Shown: positions 1-8,462, counted from the stretch's first letter. The stretch is 9,856 bases of DNA from Candidatus Omnitrophota bacterium (GCA_023818865.1 JAMWDF010000078.1:1-9856); one strand, 5' to 3'. Notes: generated by a model not told the origin, from the sequence alone. Made by a program: numbers and translations.

Positions 1-1343
1 TTGGTATCTTTCTTCAAGTTAATTCCAAACATCCATAAATCCACTGTGAGCATTTTCCGGAAACGTTGTCCTTTTTTCTGACCTGGTTTTGGCGCTGAAG
101 AACCAGTTAATACCAGGGTAGGTATAACCGGCCGAGGAGAGTCTCGCCTGGCAAAGACCGCTTTGTTCACCAGGGTGTTCAGGAAAGGCTTCACCTTTTC
201 TTCTCGCGCCAGAATCTTCACTTCGTCAAAGAAAGGACAAGTAGCCCGGTAACTCCGGAGTTGCCCTTCTATTGCCTGGAGACGAATTCCTGCCACTTCT
301 TTCTCTTCCCAGTCCAGTTTCAGCCATTGGTTAATCCCGGTTAAGCCGCGGACATCAGCCAGAATTTCCTGAAATTCGCCTCTCCCGGAAGTATCAATTC
401 GCACCAGAAATCTTTCCAAATTGCCAAGAAGGTGGAGGTAAACAGAACTTACTGGAATTCTCTCGGGGAAAAAAAACGTGACAACTGGATATCGTTCGGT
501 ACCACCTAATAGTTCAAACCGCCAGGTAAACTGAGGGCCGGGCAGGCCTTCCTCGCCATCAACCAAGCCGCCGGTGTTGAAAGAAGGCGGGTCGGTGACA
601 ATTAGGCAATAAGGGGCAATATCCCGGAATCCAGGTGGCACCCCCGCCTTCTTAATAATTGCTTTTCTCTTCTGAAGAAAAGGCAGATCAATCTCCACCG
701 GAGAGTGATTTTTCGGCTCCAGTTTTCCCGGAATGGTCAGACTGACCTTGTCAATCCAGACACTTCCCCAAACATTGGCCAGATTAAGCGCCCCAATGGT
801 ATTGCCTAGCCTCACTCTTACTCCGTCGGCGCCTTCCGGAACGACAGCTTCCAGAATATACTCGGTATATTCCGGGCCAAGTCCATAAACTTTATCGGTC
901 TCTTCCGGCACCTGGTACTGACCGAAGTATTCGTTCACAGTGTGCACCTTCAGGAATTCTTTACCCCGAAGAAATTGCAGAGACAATCTGAACAATCCCT
1001 GTCCTTTTGCTTGGGCTGAAAGACGGACGGCCTTGCTTGACTGGGGCAGTTTTACTATCTGGGTGAGAAACTGAGGTCGGTCAAGGGTCCAATCTTCTGT
1101 CATTAAACAAACTGCATGCCGACCTTCATAGGCCTGCGGCGAAAGAAAAAAAGGTCCAGAGAGTAACTGGTTATACTCTCTCTCCCAGAAAGCCGGGATG
1201 CCATCCGCTCCAGAAATCTCAAAGCCAGGATTCTTCAAGAGATTTTCCTGGCTAGCGTTTAGAGGTAACCTAGAGAGAAAAAGCAAGGTCCCCCAGACAA
1301 CCAGCAAGTTTTTCCCACTTCGTCTATCAAAGAGATCTCTCAT
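1..1343 (-). CDS. Secreted carbohydrate-binding multidomain protein, paralogue of the 1006-residue neighbour, 3' end outside window
   Basis: The frame is open from ATG 1343 to the left edge (447 residues, no stop). A strong GGAGG seven bases upstream, inside the previous gene's end, supports the start, and ATGA couples it to the upstream TGA. Residues 1-31 form a signal peptide (hydrophobic core about 13-24, cleavage near NAS at 29-31). A beta-sandwich follows, about 33-205: LLKNPGFE (35-42) is the classic entry to CBM4/9-type carbohydrate-binding domains, and WIDKVSLTIPG (196-206) closes it. A second, discoidin-like domain spans about 240-380 (LVDG 260-263, DTSGRGEFQE 317-326, AGIRLQ 351-356). 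From about 429, KMLTVDLWMFG resembles the first strand of the neighbour's barrel (KGVHIEAWMW), so a catalytic domain probably lies beyond the edge. Its function cannot be read from the visible part. Confidence 0.75.
   Translation of the reverse strand, partial: MRDLFDRRSGKNLLVVWGTLLFLSRLPLNASQENLLKNPGFEISGADGIPAFWEREYNQLLSGPFFLSPQAYEGRHAVCLMTEDWTLDRPQFLTQIVKLPQSSKAVRLSAQAKGQGLFRLSLQFLRGKEFLKVHTVNEYFGQYQVPEETDKVYGLGPEYTEYILEAVVPEGADGVRVRLGNTIGALNLANVWGSVWIDKVSLTIPGKLEPKNHSPVEIDLPFLQKRKAIIKKAGVPPGFRDIAPYCLIVTDPPSFNTGGLVDGEEGLPGPQFTWRFELLGGTERYPVVTFFFPERIPVSSVYLHLLGNLERFLVRIDTSGRGEFQEILADVRGLTGINQWLKLDWEEKEVAGIRLQAIEGQLRSYRATCPFFDEVKILAREEKVKPFLNTLVNKAVFARRDSPRPVIPTLVLTGSSAPKPGQKKGQRFRKMLTVDLWMFGINLKKDT
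1340..1343 (-). other. ATGA stop-start overlap
   Basis: The ATG of the last gene (1343-1341) overlaps the TGA of the 1006-residue gene (1342-1340). Such overlaps usually couple translation of consecutive genes and point to one shared transcript. Confidence 0.85.
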
Positions 1344-4300
1344 TTTTTCTCCTCCGGAAAGAAGTAGAAAACAACCATTTCATTCTCGGCCAGCGAGATC
1401 CGGACAAGCCGCAGCTGTTTTTCCGAAAAAATTGGCTGGCTGGCAATCAACACCTGTTTTGTTGCTTCGCCATCCCGGCAGAAACCCTGGTAACGACCAG
1501 TTGGCAGAAGTAAACCTACATCAACTGTAGCTGGCTGGCCTGACCAATTGATAAGACAGATAAACTTTTCCTTTTCCCCCTTCTCCAGGCAAGCCAATTC
1601 CACATCCTGGCTGTAACGCCGAAAAAATATCCTCTTTTTCTGGCCAAGGAGAGCGTCTATTTTCTTACAAAGATTTTCCTGGAGCTTTATGGAAAAACCT
1701 TCCCTGAGTATATCTTCTCTGACGAAAAAGAAATTTCCCTTTTCTTCTAGCTCGGCCAAAAGGGGCCTTGGGTAAGGGTTACCATACTCATCAACCTCGC
1801 CCAACCGGTCAAATACCAGCAATTTGGTGCCTCGCTGGACTGCCGCCTTAATTTTCTCAAAAGAAGTTTGGTTGAGGCTGTAAGGAAAAGGGAGGATAAT
1901 CAGGGCAAAAGAGGAAAGGTCAGGTAGTGTTTGCGGCTGGTCCTGGTAATAGAAATGGAATGGGTAGCCGTGAACGAAAAGTAACTCCATCACCGCCTTC
2001 TCATAAGCAAAACCGCGGATGGTATCGTAAGCTTCCACCTGCGGTTCACATCTTTTTTTCAGTTGCCACCAGTCTTGACCGGCCCGGGAACCTAAAACGG
2101 CAATCATTTCCGGGATCTTAGCCTGTTTCATTCCCCAGGCGGCCAGGGTATCAAGCATAGAGAAAATCTGCCTGGCGGCCTGGTCATAACCCTCGTAAAA
2201 AAGATATTCCTGAAGTCGGTAGTAAGCACAACTTGTTCCACCTTGCATGGTAGCGGAAAGAACCTGGCCAGCCATGGCTATCTTCGGAAAGGTCTGGTAG
2301 AAAAGAGGGTGTTTCTTGATACTTTCTGCCCAGGGACAGTTAAGCGTAACAATCGCCTGTCGTTTTTTGTTGCCAGCCAAGAGCCTTTTTGCCATCGCCG
2401 CTGGCCGATAGTGGCCAAGATCATTCTCTTCCAGGGTGAAATAAGGGTCTGTCCCGAAATAGTCTATATCAGCTGTGTGTCCGATGATGTCGTAAGCCAC
2501 CCCCCAGTCTAATCGGCTATTGTAAGCCCCATCAGCCATAATGTTGGTAACGGTCAAGGCTTGGGGATTGGTTTGTTTGACTGCCTGGCAGACTTCTTGA
2601 ATTGACCGGGCATAATGAGTAAACCAAAAAAGGTACCATTTTCGCATGGCTTCTGTATCTTCCAGGCCGGTCGGGATATTTTTCAAACTTGTCTCTTTCA
2701 AGAAGGTTTCTCTGGTCTGGACATTCGCCGAGATAAGCAAAGCAACTCGGCAGTAATCTTCGTCCTCGCAGACAGCCACTCCGTCCACACCAGCCAGAAC
2801 TTGTTCCCTGGCTAACCCGGCTAGACCATTGCGATAGAACTGGTTGACCACCGGCGCAAAGAGAGTTTTCTCCTGCTCGGTTGGTTCTCTCAACTGAATG
2901 CCCCGGAATTGGGTGAAAACCTTTATGCCTTCTTGGTGCATGGTGTCACAGAATTCCTGAAGCAAATTCTCAGAAAAGGAGTATCTGGCCCACTGGCTGG
3001 GCCACATCACATCCGAGGCCTGGCCTCCTCTCTTTTTCCCTTCAGGAGTGGCTGTTTCCACCCAGGTCCGAGGCGGGAAAAGCCAGACAAAATTGGCCTT
3101 CAGACCCTTGATATCGCTTAACATCTTTTGAAAGTACTTCCACTGGCTCAATTTGGGCCTGGGTTTCTGCTGGAGGAGACCAGGAAGGTTCCACATCCAA
3201 GCTTCAATGTGAACTCCTTTCAAGAATTGTTCTTCCTGCTGCGGCTCAGGGATGTTAACCGGCTGGCCTTTTGTCAATTCCGGAAGGCCAGTCAGATATT
3301 TTTCTTTTTCCGAAACCAGTTTTTTAACCTGATTTTCCGGCGCCCAAATTTCAAATTCAAAAATGGTGGAATTACGCCGGGCAAAGTTGGTTAATTTCAC
3401 CCCTGAGATTTTCAACGGTGGCCAGAAACTGGCTTCAGCCCAGGGCCATTCCTGGCGGCCCCAGTGGCTGATAGGCTTTTCTCCGGTAACCAGGGCCAGT
3501 TGTTTTTCGTAAGTGCCATCCCCCTCAGTATCCGCCAGAAGCCGGTAAGAGCTTGAAGGTAAAGACCAGCGGATTTTGGCTATTTCCTGAGGCTGGGGAT
3601 AAATGAATTCATAAATGTTAACTCTTGATTCCGGGCAAAACTCCAGAATTGCGCCGGTGCCCATCCGGCCATCAGTTAACCGCCAAAGGAGCGTACCGTA
3701 GGGTCTTGTCCGGCAGGTGGCGAAACGAGAGATATTAACCAGTTTAATGTTTCCTGGCAGAGGGGTCTGAGGCAATTCAGTCGTTTGGAGGAAGGGGGAA
3801 GTCCCCAGGGTAAGAGAAATTTCATCCACCACCGCCCAGGAAAGTCCACTGACACCAAAATTTACCTGAACCGAAGTGGCTTTTTCCGGCACTTTCATTC
3901 TGAAGTGATAAGGCAGGAATTCCTCTGTTAAAGGGAAAAAGTCCTGGATATCCTTCCAGTCCATCCTGACTTCTCCATAGGTAAGAAAAACCTGGAGTTC
4001 TCCCTGTCCCCTGGCTTTCAGAGACAGGGTGATGGTCTGGTTCCAGGCATCAGGTGATAGCGGTAGTGTCTGCCGGAGATACCCTGTCTTCATCTTGATG
4101 GCCGTTCTGCCTTCAGCTGCTTCTGCCACTAATTCTGGCCTTTTCTCTGGGGTGCTGGCTGGACCGCCATAAAAGAGCCAGGTACCAAAAGAATTTCCTT
4201 GGACAACGATATTTTCAAATCCAGCATCTTGCAGCTTTAGGTATTGGTGGTTTTCTGCTCTGACTGCCAAGGGGAAAAAAGCAACCGGAAAAAGCATCAG

Positions 4301-4360
4301 GCAACCGGCTGCTCTGATTGAAAACCGCTTACCCATCAGCCATTTTCTGGTCTTCAGCAT
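1340..4360 (-). CDS. Secreted multidomain glycoside hydrolase-like protein: two beta-sandwiches, TIM barrel, GH42-like amidotransferase-fold domain
   Basis: 1006 residues from ATG 4360, overlapping the previous stop. Residues 1-35 are a signal peptide (basic n-region, likely cleavage after VRA at 35). Residues 36-190 are a carbohydrate-binding-like beta-sandwich (LQDAGFEN at 43-50, ARGQGELQVFLTYGEV at 116-131). Residues about 205-340 resemble a discoidin/CBM32 domain (LTDG 228-231, DTEGDGTYEK 277-286, KLTNFARRNSTIFEFEIWA 322-340). Residues about 380-735 look like a TIM barrel (KGVHIEAWMW 381-390, DGVAVCEDEDY 526-536, DIDYFGTDPYF 631-641). Acidic residues E532/E534 after a barrel strand, and E679 in NCPWAES, are candidate catalytic positions, not confirmed. 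Residues about 790-880 (ALIILPFPYSLNQTSFEKI, then GTKLLVFD) resemble the amidotransferase-fold trimerisation domain of GH42 beta-galactosidases. A beta-sandwich closes the protein (about 910-1006). Ends TGA, in a four-base ATGA overlap with the next gene. Exact family uncertain; a hydrolase seems likely. Confidence 0.7.
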   Translation of the reverse strand: MLKTRKWLMGKRFSIRAAGCLMLFPVAFFPLAVRAENHQYLKLQDAGFENIVVQGNSFGTWLFYGGPASTPEKRPELVAEAAEGRTAIKMKTGYLRQTLPLSPDAWNQTITLSLKARGQGELQVFLTYGEVRMDWKDIQDFFPLTEEFLPYHFRMKVPEKATSVQVNFGVSGLSWAVVDEISLTLGTSPFLQTTELPQTPLPGNIKLVNISRFATCRTRPYGTLLWRLTDGRMGTGAILEFCPESRVNIYEFIYPQPQEIAKIRWSLPSSSYRLLADTEGDGTYEKQLALVTGEKPISHWGRQEWPWAEASFWPPLKISGVKLTNFARRNSTIFEFEIWAPENQVKKLVSEKEKYLTGLPELTKGQPVNIPEPQQEEQFLKGVHIEAWMWNLPGLLQQKPRPKLSQWKYFQKMLSDIKGLKANFVWLFPPRTWVETATPEGKKRGGQASDVMWPSQWARYSFSENLLQEFCDTMHQEGIKVFTQFRGIQLREPTEQEKTLFAPVVNQFYRNGLAGLAREQVLAGVDGVAVCEDEDYCRVALLISANVQTRETFLKETSLKNIPTGLEDTEAMRKWYLFWFTHYARSIQEVCQAVKQTNPQALTVTNIMADGAYNSRLDWGVAYDIIGHTADIDYFGTDPYFTLEENDLGHYRPAAMAKRLLAGNKKRQAIVTLNCPWAESIKKHPLFYQTFPKIAMAGQVLSATMQGGTSCAYYRLQEYLFYEGYDQAARQIFSMLDTLAAWGMKQAKIPEMIAVLGSRAGQDWWQLKKRCEPQVEAYDTIRGFAYEKAVMELLFVHGYPFHFYYQDQPQTLPDLSSFALIILPFPYSLNQTSFEKIKAAVQRGTKLLVFDRLGEVDEYGNPYPRPLLAELEEKGNFFFVREDILREGFSIKLQENLCKKIDALLGQKKRIFFRRYSQDVELACLEKGEKEKFICLINWSGQPATVDVGLLLPTGRYQGFCRDGEATKQVLIASQPIFSEKQLRLVRISLAENEMVVFYFFPEEKK
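1351..1355 (-). promoter_or_regulatory. Strong ribosome binding site (GGAGG) for the last gene
   Basis: GGAGG lies seven bases before ATG 1343 and within the final codons of the upstream gene. It shows that the last gene has its own efficient translation start in addition to ATGA coupling, and it decides the start codon. Confidence 0.7.
4354..4360 (-). other. Seven-base gene overlap (ATGCTGA)
   Basis: The start ATG of the 1006-residue gene lies upstream of the TGA of the lyase-like gene in another frame. The candidate ribosome site AGGGA at 4368-4364 is only three bases from the ATG, so expression probably leans on translational coupling. Confidence 0.8.
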
Positions 4361-6768
4361 TTTTCCCTAAGGGTTAACCTAACGGTTTTTCCTGACTGGA
4401 GATTGACCGAAAATTGTTGTTTATCCAGGGTGAGAAAAACAGAGGTGGCAGTTCTCCGGCGGTTAGTTAGGTAAAGGCTGGTGGTAGTCAATTCAGCCAT
4501 AATTCCAGAAGGACCTTTTAGCCAGCCGGCTGCCTGGCCGTAGTAGGTTTCGCCTGGAGAGAGAGCCGCCTTGAGCGAAAATCCTTTATCTTCTATCTCG
4601 GTTGTCCCCGGGAAAAGAGGCATAGGTCCTGCTTGTTTCCAGAAGAAACAAGCGGATACTTTTTCCTCTGAGAAGTTACCGCAAACAAAGAAAGGAGAAG
4701 AAAAAACTGCCACGGCTTGTCCAACCTGACTAACTGCCAGACGACTCCTAGAAGTAGCCAGGTGTTTCTGAAAGGGAAATAATCTCAAAACCAAACTGCT
4801 GAGAGTCTGACCTTTCTTAATCGCCTGAGGTTGTTCTTCAAGGCTTAAAAAAAGTTCGTCGCTGACTGTGTGGTAAGGTTTGAAAAAATGCCGGTGGTGG
4901 TAAATGGTGGAGCCGGTGCCAGAGAAAACTAAACCTATCCGGTCATCAAGATTCAGCCAGTTAAGTTGAGACCAGCGAAACCAAACATCTTTTTCTGGAG
5001 TTTTTTCTAGAGTACCGAAAAATTTAATTTTGCCGGCAGGATGATAGATGGTCCGGTAGCCCTTGCCCAGCCTTTTTATCAAAGGATGATGTTCGTTAAC
5101 TACCTCCAGATAGCCCTGATACCATTTCTCTATCGTACCCTCAGCCGCCGCTACCAATTGCTCATAACTGAGCAGGCTGCCATCAGGTAGAGAAGCGAAT
5201 AAAACCTTTTGTTGAATTGTGGCCTGGCATAACTGGTTCACCATGAGCCCCGAAAAACCGTCTGGCTGTTCAAACAACTTTAACCGTATGTTTTCAATGC
5301 TCTGAGGACAATCGCGTACTTGTACCCGAGCAAGAAGACTGGCGGTCGCCGGTCCAATGAAGAAGGGTCCAGCCTGGTTCCAGGGTAACGCCATGACATG
5401 GTTGCGCCAGGAAAAAGAAGTTTGTCCTTGCCGGTGCTTGTGGAAAATGAAGCCGGAATAGGGAAAGGTTTTCACCCCTTGGTAATGTTTCTGGAAGGAC
5501 CGAAAAGAGGCTGGTTTCACTTCTTTTCTCAAAAGCCGACCGGCCAGATAGGAGAACGTCAGGTTGGCGAAGTAAGGTTCGTTAACAATCAAAGGGTCCT
5601 GAATGCTGGAGTAGTTTTTCGCCACTTCTTCTTTGATAAAACGGTAGTTATTACCGGCAAAGATTTTTTCAAAGATAACCAGTGACTTTTCTTCCAGCCA
5701 GCTGGCTTCTCTGTCCTGAAGAAGAAAACAGGCTAATCCGTGCAATACTGGTGGAATGAAAAGGAAATATGGCCAGTCCATTCCTTGAATCGGCATGGGA
5801 AAACCTTGAGCATTGCTGAGACATTTCAAGCTGTCGTAGATTTCTTTTCGGTGCCAGTAAGTATGGTCTGGCTCTTTTCGACCAAAAAGACGATAAATGA
5901 CTGCGGTCATCCCAGAAAAAATGATGGCACTAGCGGTGTAAGTAGGGTGGACAAAACCGTGATTTTCCACCATGAAGTCAGGCAAAGTGGTGAACCGGCA
6001 GGCGCAGAGCTTATTCACCGGTTTTCCGGAGAAAATTCCCTGGTTTTGCATATCCTGCGGGCAGGTGGCAGTACAGAAAAGCCAGAGCTTGGCATTCTCC
6101 TGCCACTGGGGAAACATCTCATGTTTTTCCAACAGCAAGGAGGAAGCGACCAATCCCAGAGCCGTCCAGCCATTTTCTTCCATCTGGGTATCAGCGTATA
6201 CCCCGGAACGGGGATTCATTGTCCCGAACCGGGCCAGGTAATCTTCACAAACTACTCCTACCCGGAACCAGGTTTCTTCGTCCAGATAAGCCCGGAGAAA
6301 TAAAGCTGCCAGTACCATCTCGGCGATAGTCCTGCCGCATTGGCTTTCTGGGAAAAAACCCCGGTCTTTTTCTCCCCACTTGGTACCCCAGTTCTCTTTC
6401 CGACCGAGCCCTGGGGAAGGTCGGACAACACCTGCCGGACCGGTATCATGAGTTACACAGAGAAAACGCAGGGCTCGCCGGCAAATCCTTATCAATTTTT
6501 TCCGGGAGATTCCACTGATAACCGGGTTGTACTCCGGAGAAGAAAGGGTGACCGCGGCTAACAAGGTGGGCAGGGCTGTCTCTAAGCCATAGAAATGGGC
6601 TCCGCCAAAAAAATGGCCTGTTTCCGGCCAACCATCCCAGTCTGCATAATGGGCTAAGGCAGTGGGTAGCCACCGGTGAAAAAGGTGAAGGTAACGCCGG
6701 CTTTTCTCTGTTTCTTCAGCAGGCAATACCGGTGAAGTAAGAGCCGTCATCTGCTCAGGTCTCAGCAT
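4354..6768 (-). CDS. Putative (alpha/alpha)-toroid polysaccharide lyase, heparinase/PL8-like, without signal peptide
   Basis: 804 residues from ATG 6768, with AAGGA six bases upstream overlapping the previous gene's TAA. Residues about 20-410 are helix-rich with repeated hairpins typical of toroid folds: WDGWPETGHFFGGAHFYGLE (44-63), GFFPESQCGRTIAEMVLAAL (137-156), and ENHGFVHPTY (268-277). This Asn-His...His-x2-Tyr cluster (N269, H270, H274, Y277) could supply the Asn/His/Tyr catalytic set known from toroid lyases, but spacing differs from classical PL8. Residues about 430-804 are beta-rich (WSQLNWLNLDDRIGLVFSG, 599-617), as in the supersandwich domain of PL8 and heparinase II/III families, whose members are also around 600-800 residues. 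There is no signal peptide, and an in-frame TAA four codons upstream rules out a longer start, so it probably acts in the cytoplasm, unlike its neighbours. TGA overlaps the next start by seven bases (ATGCTGA). It could instead be a toroid hydrolase; assignment rests on my recall of the fold only. Confidence 0.5.
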   Translation of the reverse strand: MLRPEQMTALTSPVLPAEETEKSRRYLHLFHRWLPTALAHYADWDGWPETGHFFGGAHFYGLETALPTLLAAVTLSSPEYNPVISGISRKKLIRICRRALRFLCVTHDTGPAGVVRPSPGLGRKENWGTKWGEKDRGFFPESQCGRTIAEMVLAALFLRAYLDEETWFRVGVVCEDYLARFGTMNPRSGVYADTQMEENGWTALGLVASSLLLEKHEMFPQWQENAKLWLFCTATCPQDMQNQGIFSGKPVNKLCACRFTTLPDFMVENHGFVHPTYTASAIIFSGMTAVIYRLFGRKEPDHTYWHRKEIYDSLKCLSNAQGFPMPIQGMDWPYFLFIPPVLHGLACFLLQDREASWLEEKSLVIFEKIFAGNNYRFIKEEVAKNYSSIQDPLIVNEPYFANLTFSYLAGRLLRKEVKPASFRSFQKHYQGVKTFPYSGFIFHKHRQGQTSFSWRNHVMALPWNQAGPFFIGPATASLLARVQVRDCPQSIENIRLKLFEQPDGFSGLMVNQLCQATIQQKVLFASLPDGSLLSYEQLVAAAEGTIEKWYQGYLEVVNEHHPLIKRLGKGYRTIYHPAGKIKFFGTLEKTPEKDVWFRWSQLNWLNLDDRIGLVFSGTGSTIYHHRHFFKPYHTVSDELFLSLEEQPQAIKKGQTLSSLVLRLFPFQKHLATSRSRLAVSQVGQAVAVFSSPFFVCGNFSEEKVSACFFWKQAGPMPLFPGTTEIEDKGFSLKAALSPGETYYGQAAGWLKGPSGIMAELTTTSLYLTNRRRTATSVFLTLDKQQFSVNLQSGKTVRLTLREKC

Positions 6769-6777
6769 CTTTTTCCT

Positions 6778-8445
6778 TTATTTTCTTCTCTCAGGCTCAA
6801 AGAGAAGTTGGGCCTCAGCCAGAGAGAACCAGTAGTGATCCAGCCGGCGGCTATCCATAGTGTTGACTATTTCCAGTGTATTCTTACCTGCCTGAAGAAC
6901 GCCGGCAGGAATCTCAAATGTCCGCCAGGACCAGCCTCGTTTAACAAAGCCACATGGACCTTCAAAGATAATTCTTCCATTCAGGGTTATTCGGATAGGA
7001 GTAGGAGGGGGTAAGTCTTTGTCGGCATCCTGCCCTTCAACCTTAAGTCTCGCTGGTTTGCTGGCCAGTGATTCCTCCAGAGAAAAACTGGTTTCCAGCC
7101 TGCTGGGATAAGGTCCTTTGGCGGCGTAAATCACCATGGCTATCCGCGGTTCACAGTACCAAGACTGTTTTTCTGGTCCTTTCCCTCCGGAAAAGGCAGT
7201 TGCCGGAAACCGTAAACCGCCGGGAACCTTTTCTGGTTCTGTTGGCTGATATTCAAGCCTTGCTCTCTCACTTGTTTCCGCAGCCGCCCAGTCCTTCAGA
7301 AACAGTTCTTTTTCCGCAACAAATTTCTTTTCCAGAGCAGGCTGGCCGGCGCAGGCGGCAATCATTTTTTCAAAGAGTAAGCGGCAGCGTTCACCTACCT
7401 GGTCATCAGTATAAAAATTTAGCGGCATGTGCCGGTTATGAATTCCTCGGGGGTAACCTTTTTCCAATCGCTCTTTCACCAAAGTGAGATATTCAAGGAC
7501 ATAGGGAGCAGCCGGACCGTAATTTGACCGAACAAAATCTTGCTTTAATTTTTCCGGGTCCTGGTTAGGGTCTTTCATCATTTTTTCTCGGACAACATGG
7601 TGAAACAGGTCCCGGAAGTTCATTGGCTCGCCGCAAAACCATACCCCCCGGATGCCTTTATCGGCGTAATACTTAATCTTCTCAGCCATGGCGTCCCAGG
7701 AAGGGCAATAGTTCAAATTATAGTCGTAGATAGCCATGTTTTCTGGCGCAACTTTCAACCAGGCATTAAACTGAGCTAGGGCTTCAGCATTAACTGGATG
7801 AGTAAGAGGGTGCACCTCAGACAGAGCCAGTCCCCAGTAAGGTGCGTACATCACCCAGACATTCTTTTCCGGTTTTCCCTTCACCGGAGCTACATCTGTT
7901 CCGCAGTAAGCTGCGGTCAAAAGGATTTTGTCAGGGAATTCTGCCTGAACCACCCGGGCCAATTTATTCACAAATTGCAACAGCCTGTCAGAATAATTAC
8001 CGGGCTGGATATCCATCTTCCGGCAGTTTTCACATTGGCACCAGTCAAGACCATCACCCTGAGTCACGCAAAAGTAGGTTTTGTCAGGTTGTAAACGTAT
8101 CCAACCCAGGAGCCTTTCCGTGGCTATCCGGACTACCTCGGGATGGGAAAGGCAGAGATGGATGTAAGAATCTCTGGTCGTTTTGGGAATCCTTTGGCCA
8201 TTCAGCCTTAAGGCAAAATATTCCGGGTGTTGGTCATAGTAGAGATACTTGGGTACCAGATACCCGGAAGTATGATCAAGCCAGAGCGTCCCTTCAGGTT
8301 TAAAAATTTCTGGAGTAAGGGCTTTGCTCGGGTCGCCAAGTTTGTCACGGAAATCAACCATTGGTTTCAGTTTTTCTGCTTCGGTAAAGTGCGGCAAAGA
8401 GATAAAGAGAAAACAAATTACCGAAAAACTTAGCTGGGTGTTCAC
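6778..8445 (-). CDS. Secreted DUF4838 family protein, alpha-glucuronidase-like, with C-terminal beta-sandwich
   Basis: 555 residues starting at GTG (8445-8443); AAGGAG four bases upstream fixes this start. Residues 1-23 form a signal peptide with a hydrophobic core (about 5-17) and likely cleavage after TEA at 23; its n-region has no Lys or Arg, which is odd. The DUF4838 core runs from about 60 to 330: HPEYFAL (73-79), LCLSHPEVVR (97-106), a Gly-Asp-Gly segment leading to a Cys-x-Cys-x2-Cys cluster (C136, C138, C141), then a helix and the strand ILLTAAY (174-180). Residues about 410-555 look like a galactose-binding-type beta-sandwich (TLNGRIIFEG at 487-496). DUF4838 is related in fold to GH67 alpha-glucuronidases, but most members are uncharacterised. 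Many family members carry an extra GH67-like N-terminal domain of about 200 residues; here the core follows the signal peptide after only about 35 residues. Ends TAA, nine bases before the next gene. Family assignment strong, reaction unproven. Confidence 0.8.
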   Translation of the reverse strand: MNTQLSFSVICFLFISLPHFTEAEKLKPMVDFRDKLGDPSKALTPEIFKPEGTLWLDHTSGYLVPKYLYYDQHPEYFALRLNGQRIPKTTRDSYIHLCLSHPEVVRIATERLLGWIRLQPDKTYFCVTQGDGLDWCQCENCRKMDIQPGNYSDRLLQFVNKLARVVQAEFPDKILLTAAYCGTDVAPVKGKPEKNVWVMYAPYWGLALSEVHPLTHPVNAEALAQFNAWLKVAPENMAIYDYNLNYCPSWDAMAEKIKYYADKGIRGVWFCGEPMNFRDLFHHVVREKMMKDPNQDPEKLKQDFVRSNYGPAAPYVLEYLTLVKERLEKGYPRGIHNRHMPLNFYTDDQVGERCRLLFEKMIAACAGQPALEKKFVAEKELFLKDWAAAETSERARLEYQPTEPEKVPGGLRFPATAFSGGKGPEKQSWYCEPRIAMVIYAAKGPYPSRLETSFSLEESLASKPARLKVEGQDADKDLPPPTPIRITLNGRIIFEGPCGFVKRGWSWRTFEIPAGVLQAGKNTLEIVNTMDSRRLDHYWFSLAEAQLLFEPERRK

Positions 8446-8449
8446 TTTT

Positions 8450-8462
8450 CTCCTTTCTCCTC
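8450..8462 (-). promoter_or_regulatory. Double purine-rich ribosome site (GAGGAG and AAGGAG) before the GTG start
   Basis: AAGGAG at 8455-8450 lies four bases before the GTG start, and a second GAGGAG at 8462-8457 lies 11 bases before it. The pair decides the unusual GTG start of the DUF4838 gene. The rest of the 31-base gap (8476-8446) shows no promoter or hairpin. Confidence 0.65.

Noticed and set aside
1198..1530. 110-residue open frame on the plus strand across the last gene junction
   Set aside because: Antisense to two well-supported genes and their ATGA overlap, without domain or ribosome site.
5740..6303. 187-residue open frame on the plus strand
   Set aside because: It lies wholly antisense to the lyase-like gene, has no ribosome site or recognisable domain, and its sequence looks like a low-complexity shadow of the real coding strand.
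6258..6673. Short minus-strand frames nested in the lyase-like gene (6258-6449 and 6446-6673)
   Set aside because: They overlap the long frame in another register, have no recognisable content and no good start context.
6768..6780. DUF4838 and lyase-like genes as one gene broken by TAA, since they share a frame
   Set aside because: The two products have unrelated folds, each is complete, and TAAAGGA forms a normal ribosome site for the second gene; sharing a frame is expected by chance one time in three.
7842..8303. 153-residue open frame on the plus strand
   Set aside because: Antisense to the DUF4838 core, whose family motifs in this stretch are clear; no support for a second gene.
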